Source: Calliopum simillimum (taxonomy: Eukaryota; Arthropoda; Insecta; Diptera; Lauxaniidae). From it: DNA of 64,000 nucleotides. This document shows, piece after piece, positions 46,900-57,477 of the stretch. The notes under the pieces were generated by a model, which saw nothing but the letters and a program-made list of their open reading frames with translations, did no database searches and was not told the origin of the DNA. The stretch is from the NCBI GenBank assembly GCA_951812925.1, contig OX638370.1, positions 43,279,948-43,343,947 on the forward strand, read 5' to 3'. Position 1 is the stretch's first letter. Each line of letters begins with the position of its first letter. Made by a program: the position numbers and the translations under genes.

Positions 46900-47701
46900 A
46901 ATTATCAAATTGACTGGAAGTATTCCCCATCATCATGTGGAAGCGCTGCAGATATCTTGACGATGGTGTTACCCAAAATCCAGACCAAAGAAATTTTCAT
47001 CAAACTGGCTCTTACCTAACATTTTATGTTGATGTTCTCATTAGGGGTGTTGTTGGAAATTGTACCTTATACTTATATATTGTCCTTGGGAAATTTGGCG
47101 AAAAATCCAAAAACCCATTTTTTATGTGGGAGATATTGTAGAAGTAATAAGCTATACTTGATACAAGATCAGTTATTTGAGAAGAGTTTCACCATTGAAT
47201 TGGGTTTTTATAAAACCGGAAGTGGAAGACGTTTGCCTGACTTTGAAGAGTGTAATTAAGTTTAAATTACCAACTCCAACAAATCCAGCCTGAACTTCAC
47301 GTTCACGCACTAAATACGTATTTGACATCGACTTCTCACAGTAATATATAAAATAAGTCTTCGTTAGTGAATACATAGGTACTTATAATTTGTATTTATA
47401 TGAAAAAAATATATGTATGAATGTTTTGTTTAATGTTTCTGTGTTATTTTTGTGAGTGTCAAATGTGCCCCTTGCAATGTCAAATGTGCCCCGTACCAGG
47501 GGCACATTTGACAAAATGACTTCTTTTGAAAAAATTTAAAAAAGTACTCTTAATGCAGTTTTTTCGAAATTTTTTTTTTCTTGGTTTTCATCTTAAATAA
47601 TCAATGTTTCAGAAACAGTAAAGAGTATTAAGATCGTGTAATAATTTTCAAAAATACAGGTCTTTGAAAATTTAGTGTCAAATGTGCCACAGTCTCCCCT
47701 A

Positions 47702-49404
47702 CAACGATTTTACAATTTTTTTAACTTTACTGCTTACAAAAAAAATAACAAAAAAAAACTTGATTTTGTTATATTTTTAAATCGTTTCCCAATTTCTTTG
47801 CGGCTGCTGCCACTACTGCAATTGACAAAAATCAATGAAGCCAAATGCGCTTGGTTTTCTTTTTTTTTCTTTTTATTCGAATATCAAAATTCAAATCACA
47901 TCCTGTCTCTAGTTGGGTTTTATGCAAATTTTACAAACAGACCAAAGCAAAGTAAAATTGAACTGAACATGGAAAACAAACGCAACACAAAATACGAAGA
48001 CGACAACGACAGCTGGAATGACTACAACAACAACAGAAAAAAAAGGAAGCTGGGAATGATTTGAAAATCCCGTACGATATGAATATGATACGATATCACG
48101 TGCAGCTTTTGCGGATCGATTCACTATGAAAATGCAAACATTTACACAATTGTTATGAAAATTTTAAAAATCAACAAACACGTTCGATGACGAGACGACG
48201 AGGACACTGCGGCAAAAGCCCAGCAGGAAATGCATGAACACGGCATTAGTAGGCAGCTTATTTGCTTTCAACCAAGTAAGCTCGTTAGCTTATGTGACTA
48301 GTCATTCAATCGTTAGCGGATAGTCTCTTGACTCGCAACCAGTTATCTAATCGCTAGAATGTAGCTTTTTTTACTCGATGATTATTTATTACGCAATTCT
48401 TTACTAGTTATGTTATCATTACTAATTGGTTTTTTCACAAGTCTACTTTTCCTAAATATTGTATACTCAAGTCCATCTAACATGCGGTCTATGGCACATT
48501 ATTTTGATAATTAATATTTCCTTCAGTAAGAACTTTCTGTGATCGAAAGTGCATCGAATAAGAATATCTCTAATGGGTATTGCAGCAAAATACAGAGTGG
48601 GTATAAGTAAATGTACATCAAACCACAAAACGATGAGCAAAACGAGATACAACACCAGAGAATAGACAACATGATGCCTTTTTTCTTTTTTTCCTTTTTT
48701 ACAGATTTGACTTTTATTACGTTTCACAATTTTCTGATTTATGCCAAGGCGATGAAGCTTCAATACATGCTTTTTCCTCAATTTTTTCCCCTCAAGAAAA
48801 GCAAAAGGCGGAAGTAGAAAAAAAGAAAAATGGGAAATGTGATGACGACAGCGAATTATGTAAATTTAATAAAGTTGGCTCAATGTGAATGTGTCAACAT
48901 ACTCGATGTACTGCAAAGTAAACAAAACGCAGCTGCAACCAAAAATGCAATGCATACATTTAGGAGCATGCGAACAAATAAAAAAAATGTAGCAATATTA
49001 AGGGGAGAAAGCATTTAATATTTAAGTCCCAATATCCGTTTTGTGTCACATTTGGATTTTATTTATATTTTCATAAAGGGAGCACCATCAAATTGCAAAA
49101 TAAGTTAATAAAGATTAATAAAAATATTATACGTATTACGAAATTAACTATATATTCGATAATTAGTTCAATCATATAATTTCAATTCATTCCCTTATGA
49201 GTTTTGAACAAAGAGTGTCCCATAATACACGCAAGACTTGAACTTACCATCACTTGTGTTGTTAAGCAACAACAACAACCAAAAAAGAAAAAACAGTTTG
49301 ACAGCTGACAGTTTAAGGTTAATGTATTGTTGTGATCGGCTTTTGTATGTAAATTTTGTGAAAAATGTTAAGATTTAGACGTGGTAATAAAAACAAAAAA
49401 ATGT
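47702..49404. other. spacer with (CAA)n tracts
   Basis: AACAACAACA words occur near 48024 and 49264. Open frames at 47675-48064 and 48467-48781 have no motif; the first also runs across the TA element's end. Nothing else is supported. Confidence 0.5.
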
Positions 49405-49408
49405 GTTA

Positions 49409-49661
49409 TGTAGCGGTTGTATTATTTAACATACATACTCCAACACACTTTCTTAAGTTATACTCCACAATACTTAAATAAATTCATCAAATATCCTTTT
49501 ACATTATTTTTTGAAATGTATAAAATAAAATTTAATTTTTTCATTCGATCTAAAAATCTCAAATTGTAAACTACAAAAATTATTTCAATAAAAATCAATT
49601 TAAAATATAAAAGAAATATTTTCTTTAACTTGAGGAAAACACAGAAATATCTCTTGTTACA
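49409..49661 (+). repeat. 5' LTR of the gypsy element
   Basis: Begins TGTAGCGGTTG and ends CTCTTGTTACA. Compared with the 3' LTR it differs at two positions near 49513-49518 (TTTGAAATG versus TTTTAAAAG) and one near 49564 (AAATTG versus AAACTG). Confidence 0.95.
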
Positions 49662-49663
49662 TT

Positions 49664-49675
49664 TGGCGCCCAACG
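49664..49675 (+). other. primer-binding site, tRNA-Lys type
   Basis: TGGCGCCCAACG starts 2 bp after the 5' LTR. It is complementary to the 3' end of insect tRNA-Lys including CCA, the primer known for many gypsy-group elements. Confidence 0.85.
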
Positions 49676-49798
49676 AAAAAGAAGAAGGAGCAATTCAAGA
49701 AAGAAAAATTGCTGTTGCTGTATCTTCAATCAACGTAGAGAAATAATCTCAACATCGAAGAACATTCAACATTTTCTTCTCAATTTGTTCCTTACATG

Positions 49799-50180
49799 TA
49801 TTGCCCTTGTAGACGCATTAAACGGCTGTTGCGGATTGTTAATCGCCCTTGTAGACGAATTTATCGGCTCTTGAGGCTTAATTGTTTTTAAAAACTATTG
49901 GTATACCCTTGTAGACGCTTAAAGCGGCTCTTGAGGAAGTTAATCGCTACACATAACCCTTGTAAACGCCATAGGCGGCTCTTAAGAAAGTTTATCGCTA
50001 CATATATCTCTTGTAGACGCCATAGGCGGCTCTTGAAAAAATTAATCGATACACATTACCCTTGTAGACGCCACAGCGGCTCTTGCGGCTCAATTTTAAA
50101 AAATATTATTCGTGTGAACACATTAGTGGCTCTTGAAGAATTGTACCTGAGAAACCAGAATATATTGCCCTTGAAGACAA
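49799..50180 (+). repeat. tandem ~58-bp repeats in the gypsy leader
   Basis: CCCTTGTAGACGC and CGGCTCTTG recur about every 55-60 bp (near 49803, 49848, 49908, 49958, 50011, 50060 and 50167 for the first word). Where they happen to be open they give the repetitive peptide RRLLRKLIATH, which is why the frame extends upstream to 49898. They are probably untranslated leader rather than protein. Confidence 0.85.
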
Positions 50181-50203
50181 GCATCAGTCCACACTCGCTC
50201 AAA

Positions 50204-52684
50204 ATGCATCGAAGTCCTCGAACCAGATCTTCAAGTGCTCAAAATGCACGAAATGGTGTAACATTCACCGTAAATTCCTTACCGATTGCATCGGCATCAT
50301 CCAATGTATGCAATCCTTCAACTTCTTATGCTCAAAATACAGCAAATGGTGTAACAAACACTGAAAATCTATCACCGATTCCATCGACATCATCCAATAT
50401 ATGTCTTTCGGAATCCCAATTTTCACAATTAATAGCAAGTTTAAATTCAACGGAAAAGAAAGCTACTTTTAGTACTTGCACCGCTCGCTTTAACGGAGGT
50501 CGTAGAGTAGAAGATTTCATCGCGACCATCCTAGTATATCAAAATTCCAAAAATATAAGCCCGGATTATGCGTTAGCAAGTCTATCAATGCTTTTTGAGG
50601 GGTATGCTTCATCATGGTGGCAAGGTGTTAAACACGAAGCTCATACCTTTTCCGATGCCATTGAGTTACTGAGGAAGGCGTTTGCTCCAGCAAAGCCCGA
50701 TTGGCGTATCTTTGCTGAGATAATGCAAGATAAGCAAAAATTAAATGAGTCAACTGAAACCTTTATTTGTAGAAAGCGATGCTTATTTGCAAAATTGCAA
50801 AATACTTTATCTGAAGTCCACATGATTGATATGGTATATTCACAATTGCTTTTAACAATTCGTGAACGCATTCCCAGACAAAATGTCAACACGTTCCAAG
50901 AGTTGCTTACCAAAGCTCGGGATATTGAGTTATTATTAAAAGAAAATAAATTACAACATTCGGAATCTTCAATCAATAAAGTCATAGACCAGAAACGATG
51001 TAACTATTGCCGCCTTAAAAATCACTCCACTGAAAATTGCTTCAAACGCCAAGAAGCAGAAAGAAAAGGCTTAAAAACTACAAATAATCCGATTCCAAAA
51101 ATTTCATGTTATGGCTGCGGTGCCGAAGGATACTATCGTTCCAAGTGCCCTCAATGCAATTCCAAAAACTATCTCAACTCTTCAGAGCATTTAGATTTCA
51201 ACACAGTGCAGACATCCATTGTGGGAAGAGTTGTGCCTACTGTAAATATTTGTATAAATGGTATGAAAGGTGAAGCATACATTGATACGGCAGCAAGGAC
51301 TAGTGTTGCCGGGTATCGCTTGTTTAACAAGTTAAAACAACGAAACGTAGAATTTAAGAAGTTGAAAGCAGAAATTGTTTTGGCAGATGGTATTCCCAAA
51401 ATGGAAGAAGTTCTCTGTACCATAGCGGACATAATCATCGGCAACCGATATAAAAGAATAAAACTTATTTGTTTGCCAAACGCTCAGGATAATAGAACTC
51501 TCCTCGGAATTGATTTCCTTGAATGTGATATTGTATTGGATCTCTCACAACGCTTGTGGTATTTCAAAGATGACTCTAAAACAAAACATGAGTTCAAGAA
51601 CCAGTTTCCTGTTGCAGAAGACTCACATGAAGCAAAAATTTCTCATTTTTTCAAATCTTTTGAAGCTAGTAATAACCAAAATGTTAACGTTTGTTTTAAT
51701 GAATCTTATACTCCAGATTATATTGATAATATTTTCAAAAATTCCGTTCCTACGGATTTTGTTTCATCAGTTCCTCTTGATTTGTTTCCACCCTTAAAAA
51801 AAATCAAAGAAAATAAAGATGAAGTTATCGATTTCTATACAATGTCTTTTAATTCTTTTGAATCTGAATTAAAAAACACTGAAGGATTACATCTAATCTC
51901 AGATCAAAGAGCAAAAGTAATCAATTTTTTGCAAAATAATAAAGACATTTTTGATGACATATCGACACCAATTTCCCATGTCGAACACTTTATTAATACG
52001 GGTTCACATTTGCCCATTGCTGCAAAGCCTTACAGACTGTCACCGGCTATGAAGATAAAAATCAAAAGCAAAATCCATAAAATGCTTGAAAATGGGATTA
52101 TAGAAGCATCTGAATCGCCATGGGCTTCGCCTGTAGTCCTTAATCCAAAGAAAAATGGGGAAGTTAGATTTCGCGTAGATTATCGTCGTTTAAATGAAAT
52201 AACGGTCTCCGATTCTTATCCTCTTTCTCGTATTGACGACTTATTACATGCTGCAAAAACAACACCATTTATGACAACTTTAGATTTAAAGTCTGGATAT
52301 TGGCAGATTAAAGTTGCAGAACGAGATAAATTAAAGACAGCTTTCACTACTCCATATGGAATTTTCATTTTTAAGAGGATGCCGTTTGGTTTGAAAAACG
52401 CACCGGCCACTTTTCAAAGAATGATTGATAAATTTCGTAACGGTCTTCCTAAAATCTTAATTCTGGCATATTTGGATGACATAATTATTTGCTCCAATAG
52501 TTTTAACTCTCACTTGCAAGATTTAAAAACAACATTCAACCGACTACGAGAATTTGGAATTCACTTAAATAGAGGAAAATGCAATTTTTGTGTATCTGAA
52601 GTAAAATATCTTGGTCATATCTTAACCATAGACGGTTTCAAAGTTGATCCTGATAAAACTGAGACCAAATCCAACGAATGTTAA
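50204..52684 (+). pseudogene. gypsy gag-pol: gag, zinc knuckles, protease, RT (cut short)
   Basis: The fused gag-pol frame is translated from the ATG at 50204 (MHRSPRTRSS), which follows the leader repeats. I prefer it to the open extension back to 49898. Residues ~90-200 form the gag capsid-like domain (FEGYASSWWQGV). A zinc knuckle CNYCRLKNHSTENC at ~266 is canonical CX2CX4HX4C; the second, CYGCGAEGYYRSKC at ~302, has Y where H is usual. The protease active site IDTAARTS is at ~360. RT runs ~590-800 with FRVDYRRLNE and the catalytic AYLDDIIIC at ~756. The frame is broken by a small out-of-frame deletion after VDPDKTE and ends in TKSNEC-stop. In a complete element it would make the capsid and replication enzymes. 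No envelope gene is present. Confidence 0.92.
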
Positions 52685-53050
52685 AGGAGTTCTTTCTTTT
52701 CTTCAAACATGCTCCTGGTATAGGCGTTTTATTCCTAATTTTGCGGATATTTCAAAACCACTATCCAATTTAACTAAAAAGAAAACAACATGGAAATGGT
52801 CTTCAGTAGAACAAGCAGCATTTAACAGGCTGAAACAACTTTTAACTTCTTCTCCAGTCCTTCGACAAGTCGACGAAAAACTACCTTTTGTCCTCAAAAC
52901 TGATGCAAGCAACTATGCGATCGGGGCTGTTTTACTCCAGGGGGAGAAGGAAAATGAGCACCCCATAGAATACGCTAGTAGACTACTAATCCCGCAAAGC
53001 AACAGACAAATGCTGCCACATCGTCGGGACGCCTTCAGTGGCAGAGGGGG
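52675..53050 (+). pseudogene. gypsy pol remnant: RT thumb and start of RNase H
   Basis: In the next frame the protein continues as NPTNVKGVLSFLQTCSWYRR, FIPNFADISKPLSNLTKK and then the RNase H start FVLKTDASNYAIGAVLLQ with its first catalytic aspartate. It stops after HPIEYASRLL. About 35 bp further the sequence enters the purine-rich tract, so a large deletion has removed the rest of RNase H and the integrase. The frame is offset from the upstream one by the small deletion near 52660. Confidence 0.9.
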
Positions 53051-53054
53051 AGTG
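53036..53054 (+). other. polypurine tract before the 3' LTR
   Basis: GGCAGAGGGGGAGTG directly precedes the 3' LTR, the expected plus-strand primer position. Confidence 0.75.
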
Positions 53055-53307
53055 TGTAGCGGTTGTATTATTTAACATACATACTCCAACACACTTTCTT
53101 AAGTTATACTCCACAATACTTAAATAAATTCATCAAATATCCTTTTACATTATTTTTTTAAAAGTATAAAATAAAATTTAATTTTTTCATTCGATCTAAA
53201 AATCTCAAACTGTAAACTACAAAAATTATTTCAATAAAAATCAATTTAAAATATAAAAGAAATATTTTCTTTAACTTGAGGAAAACACAGAAATATCTCT
53301 TGTTACA
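53055..53307 (+). repeat. 3' LTR of the gypsy element
   Basis: 253 bp, TGTAGCGG…TGTTACA, followed by the GTTA duplication. About 99% identical to the 5' LTR. Confidence 0.95.
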
Positions 53308-53311
53308 GTTA

Positions 53312-54199
53312 TGTTTTTTTTTTAATCTTTTCAATATTTTGGATTAACTTTTAAGCCATCATCAGGAAATCTAGGAAAAATACAGATATCTTTGCATTTT
53401 GAAATTTGTAAAAATAAACAATAATGTTACATTCATTTTTACATTTTAAATATTTCTTGTCCAGCAAGTTGTTCACCGTCCGTTGTCCAGCTATCGACTG
53501 ATTTTAAGTTGTATTAGCTGCTTGTATATGTGTTGTTGTTTTTGTAGCAACTCCAACTCCAGGTCTGTAAGTTAAAAAACAAAATTAATCCTTTCGCCAA
53601 CTAGTGATTGGGGGATAAGGAAGTGGAAAACCGGTCGAGGCCAAGAAATTGGGAAATTGGTTGGTGGGGCGGGAAGGACAGTTGAAAAGGTAGGAACTGT
53701 CGTGAGGACTACCACTGCATGATGGGCACCGCAGTGCCCTCAATGATCCGGGCTCTGTAGATCATCAGGATGAGCGAGTAGCCCGAGCGAAGTTGGGCGA
53801 GTATGCACCTTGCCTCCCTCGATATGTGTGTCGATCATGTCTATTTTCACAATAGTAAAAATATACTTACATGTTTGGTGAGAAATCTCGGTTTTTTGTT
53901 ACATTTCTCCAAAAAAAATATTCAATATTTATTCCATGACGATATCCGCTATCATGGGAGAAATTGGGGACCCCATTGGCATGCTTTTTACAATAGTTGA
54001 CTATAAACCGTATCGTTGTATTCAAATAATTATTTTCACATATCAATACTTTAATACTTAGATAAAAAGTGGTTTTGAAATATTTGTAAGTTTGTTTATA
54101 TTATCCAATTTTTTACTAATAACCTTTATCGCGAAATCCACAGGTATAGTTGGAAACAACGAAATCAAATCAAAAGGTATCAACTGTTCGTCATCATAC
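53312..54199 (-). mobile_element. Penelope-like element, 3' part
   Basis: The minus strand carries a Penelope-type reverse transcriptase fragment (53855-54199) and, near its 3' end, CCTGATGATGGCTTAAAA (53350-53367), a word typical of the terminal region of Penelope-like elements, where hammerhead-ribozyme-like motifs start CTGATGA. It ends in an A-rich tail next to the gypsy insertion. The section 53560-53850 is GC-richer and not decoded. The 5' side is cut by the foldback at 54200. Confidence 0.72.
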
Positions 54200-54235
54200 C
54201 GACGCCACAAACGAAAAGTAGGATGTTTTATTTCT
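53855..54235 (-). pseudogene. Penelope-like reverse transcriptase fragment
   Basis: Minus-strand reading YDDEQLIPFDLISLFPTIPV matches the RT block 'xFDVxSLFxxIP' of Penelope-like enzymes, whose aspartate is catalytic. KVISKKLDNINKLTNISKPL follows, then, after stops, MPMGSPISPMIADIVME, the highly conserved 'GxPMGSPxSPxxADxxM' block. Downstream the YVDD motif is not preserved (TKHVSIF where TKYVDD is expected). Several stops make it a pseudogene. The first ~35 bp of the open frame (54200-54240) belong to the foldback, not to the enzyme. Confidence 0.87.
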
Positions 54236-55360
54236 TCCATGAAAAGTAGGATGTTTTATATTCTCGAACGAAAAGTAGGACGTTTCAAACTTTTTTACGA
54301 AAAGTAGGAATTTTCATAATTTGTTACGAAAAGTAGGTTGTTTTAAACTTTTAGATGAAAAGTAGGATATTTCATATTTAAAAAGGGTGAATCATGTCAT
54401 AAGCGCATATTAAAATTAGTTAACTTATTTAATGTATTTAAATGAAACTTAACCTTCACAGTGAGCATGAAATAAAATGCTCGGGTCATCAACAAGTCTG
54501 CTAAAATTTTTATTGTTTTGATGTTCGAACTAAACGTACATTAGCGGAAATAGCCAAAATAAAACATGGATTAGTCTAAACAAAATTACAGCAAATTGAC
54601 ATTCGTATAACAGATAAATATGATTTAATTTGAAATGTTTAAAAAAAAACTCGGTGCAGTGCTTTAGCCGTGAAAGCGTTTTTTCCATCTAAGGACATTT
54701 AAAAACATAATAGTCATATTTTCGTTCCTTAGCGTTAAACCTATCTTCAAACTGAATTTCATAAAAATCAATGCAGTGGCTTAGCTGAAAGAGCGTTTTT
54801 CCCATTTAGGGCGTGGCACCGCCCATTAAAAAAAAAATATCCAATGTACTGCTCCTTTTCACAGCATTTCCAACAAAAAAAAATAATCTAGCGAATATGT
54901 TGATATTTAGGCATAGAAAAGAACTGAACCGTTTTCGTTTTCCCATTTATATATAAGTAGATATACTTATTAAGTATTCTCATCGTTCCTTCGCTTAATA
55001 ACTAATACTTGAAATTAGTATTTCATTGACATTAGGAAATTGATGTAATAAAATAAGAAACCCCATAGTTTTTCCAAAAATATGCCGCAAGAATCAACGA
55101 CAACCTATTTTTCGTGCAAGGCATCGAAACGTTCTAGTTTTCGTCCAAAATGTTCAGACATCCTATTTTTCGTCATAAAATCTTTAACGTCCTACTTTTA
55201 TACATAAAACTTCGAAGAAACCTAGTTTTCGTCATATATAATGAAACAATCTAGTTTTCGTCCAAATAAGTTTGAAACGTCTTACTTTTCGTCCAAGATT
55301 TTATGAAAACCTAGATTTCGCAGGAGAAATGAATCATCCTATTTTTCGTCTCAGGCGTCG
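54200..55360. mobile_element. foldback element with inverted arrays of ~29-bp repeats
   Basis: Ends CGACGCC (54200-54206) and GGCGTCG (55354-55360) are flanked by ATAC (54196-54199, 55361-55364). The left arm has six units of ACGAAAAGTAGGATGTTTCA type (near 54212, 54241, 54270, 54300, 54329, 54358). The right arm has nine units in inverse orientation (GAAACGTCCTACTTTTCGTC type, near 55103-55340). Both have a 28-31-bp period. The ~730-bp centre contains one GGGCGTGGCACCGCCC and two copies of a GCAGTGSYTTAGC…GAAAGCGTTTTT-like segment. There is no transposase. The arrangement resembles Drosophila FB and Galileo elements, though the repeats differ. Confidence 0.9.
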
Positions 55361-55373
55361 ATACTATATGTTA

Positions 55374-55803
55374 GGGTGGGGCGCTGCTCTATAGAGATTT
55401 TTTATTTTTACATATTCTAAATGGGCCAGTGCGGAAAAAGTGCTCCGGCAACCACCTTTAAGAGGTGTATAAACATTTTTTAAAAATTTTGAGTTTTAGT
55501 ACTGCCACAAGTCAATCAAACTCTAAACACATCTTGGGAATATAGGGTAAAAACTTAAAGTTGGAACACTGAAGTTTTTTTGATAACGTTTTGTTCGTCT
55601 ACTTCTCCTGAGTTGGAAAATATAAAAATTAAAGTCCAGACTCCTCCTTCTTGCGATTAAACTGGGCTTAAGCCCTTTTGTGGCAGTACAAAAGATAAAA
55701 TATCAAAAAGTACCATGTAACATTTTTTATTAAGAATGTTATGGAGCATCTTTTCGCATGTGGCCCATTTCGAAAATCGCAAAAACCAAATTTCGCTCCA
55801 CCC
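55374..55803. mobile_element. 430-bp TA-flanked element, GGGTGGGGCG ends
   Basis: GGGTGGGGCG on the left and inverted GGGTGGAGCG on the right abut TA (55372-55373, 55804-55805). Inside each end lies a matching subterminal block AAATGGGCCA…GCGGAAAAAGTGCTCC / AAATGGGCCACATGCGAAAA. It is non-coding. Confidence 0.82.
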
Positions 55804-56646
55804 TACAATATATTTACAAATTATCTAATTTGTTTGAGAATTCTACACCTCCTGCAGTGTTCTGAATCAACAGTAACATTTTTCAATATATTTCCTATGT
55901 ATCTATGGTGTGAAGGGGAATTTAAAGATGAACCGATTGATCTCGGAGGCATGTTATCTCTATGTATTTTCGGTAGTCCGTATAAACATGGTTATGATAT
56001 ACAAGTAGACTCCATTTAATTGACTTCATGAAAAATGCAAACTTTTCGATTCAATTAACCGGGGAATCAATTAAGCGGGGCCCGGTTAATTGATCCGACT
56101 GATCAATTAAAAGAATCCCGGATAATTGATCGAGTGAGTCAATTAAGCATAGAAAAAATTAGCATTCGGTGATATGCTTGTATATTGTACATTAAAAAGT
56201 GCATTAGGTACACAAAAGGAACTTCAATTCACCTTAAAATAAAATAATGAAAATTAATACAAAATTCGGTTATGTGCGTAGTTAAGTAGTAGACTTAGAG
56301 CTGAGCATATAAATTTGGAAAAACTAGGTGTAATGGATATGTATATGGGAATCGATAGCTTATGATATATTTACCACGAGTCCATCAGTCTGCCGTGCTG
56401 AATCGGATGCCTAAGCACATGACCGGCCTGAAAGGATTGCGAAAATCAGTTTTTTTGCAAATATCTCGCTAACGGCTACTTCTAAAGAACAATGTTGGGA
56501 CAATAATTGTGTGCGTATAAAAAGTTGTTGAGTGTCAAATTTTTAAATTTTTTTATAATTTTTAGTGGCATTAGAAATAAAATAGCAACAGACGTGATTT
56601 TGACTATTTAAAACATTTAAGGCCACCTGCTTTTCTGGATATAATA

Positions 56647-57475
56647 TGGTCTATAACTTAATTTGTGCGGTTTTTTTTTATTCAAAATTTGAACGTTTAT
56701 TTAAGAAAAACATGTAAAATAGTATTATTCAAAGTATTATCCATCACTAGCCACTACTTTTTCCCATCTTTCTGGTAACATATGGATTCCGCGCCAAAAG
56801 AACTGCTCCGGTTTTGAGACCAAAAATGAATCAAGCCAATTTCTGATACCCTGTTCTGAAGTGAAGCGTATCCCGGTGAGAGCGTTTTGCATAGACTAAA
56901 GTAAGTGATAGTTGGACGAGGCAAGGTCCGGGCTATATAGCGGGTGAGCCAAAACTTCTCATCCAATACTTTCCAAATAGTTTTAACCGGTCTTCCAACA
57001 TGTGGCCGAGCGATGTCATGTTGAAAAATTATGACTTCGTGTCTGGGCGCATATTCCGGTCGTTTCTCGGCTATGGCTCTATTTTAACGGATCAATTGTG
57101 TTCAATAGAGGTCACCTGTGAACATTACAGCACCATGGATATTTGCCTTTGGCTAGCAAGGTCCTGGTAGTCCGGGCTTCACATATCAATGTTTGCATTT
57201 CGGGTTGTCGTAATGGATCCATTTTTCATCCCCAGTCACGATCCGATGCATAAATTACTTTCGGCAACGGTCTTCTTCATATTAAAGTAATGAAGAAGAA
57301 CTCCCCGCAAAAAAACACTTTTTCAGGTGCAAAGTTCGACGTATTAGAGTGAAAAAAAAATATTGCTGTTTACGCTTCAAAGACGCACAATGACAGTAGC
57401 TTTCGAAATATTGGAACGATGGAATAATAATCAAGTAACGCCATCTCTTAACAAACCGCACGAATTATAGACCAA
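56647..57475 (-). mobile_element. mariner element, different subfamily (copy C), dead
   Basis: The ends TGGTCTATAAC…TTGTGCGG (left) and inverted TGGTCTATAATTCGTGCGG (right) differ from copies A and B. The minus strand holds transposase relics: a Cys/Arg-rich start, GMKN-GSI-TTR near 57235 (the TGDEKWIHYDNP block shifted out of frame), a SPAI…PGPCLVQL region near 56940 (YSPDLAPSD block out of frame), and GIRFTSEQG/PERWEKV-like text near 56760-56880. Many frameshifts are present. It lies within the pogo-like transposase sequence. Confidence 0.8.
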
Positions 57476-57477
57476 AG

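Larger units (their letters stand above)
44946..47699. mobile_element. 2.75-kb TA-flanked DNA element with GGGGCACATTTGAC repeats
   Basis: TA flanks both ends (44944-44945, 47700-47701). The ends GGGTAAGCTGGGGTACATTT and, inverted on the right, GGGGAGACTGTGGCACATTT share the interior word CACATTTGAC. Copies of GGGGCACATTTGAC lie subterminally at ~44974, 45315 and 45338 on the left, and near 47460, 47480 and 47499 on the right in both orientations. Such repeats could be transposase binding sites. The middle is occupied by a second long inverted repeat (45671-46899). No complete transposase is seen. Confidence 0.85.
49409..53307 (+). mobile_element. Ty3/gypsy LTR retrotransposon, internally deleted
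   Basis: A 3.9-kb element with two 253-bp LTRs differing at about 3 positions and a 4-bp duplication GTTA (49405-49408, 53308-53311), so the insertion is recent. It has a primer site, a leader of tandem repeats, a fused gag-pol frame with gag, zinc knuckles, protease and reverse transcriptase, a frameshifted start of RNase H, and a purine-rich tract. The rest of RNase H and all of integrase are missing. It can move only if supplied with proteins by a relative. Confidence 0.95.

Noticed and set aside
47675..48064. 129-codon plus-strand frame
   Set aside because: It starts inside the TA element's terminal repeat and runs into poly-A and CAA tracts; no motif.
49898..50203. N-terminal extension of gag-pol with repeated RRLLRKLIATH
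   Set aside because: It is a reading of the ~58-bp leader repeats; the ATG at 50204 is the better start.
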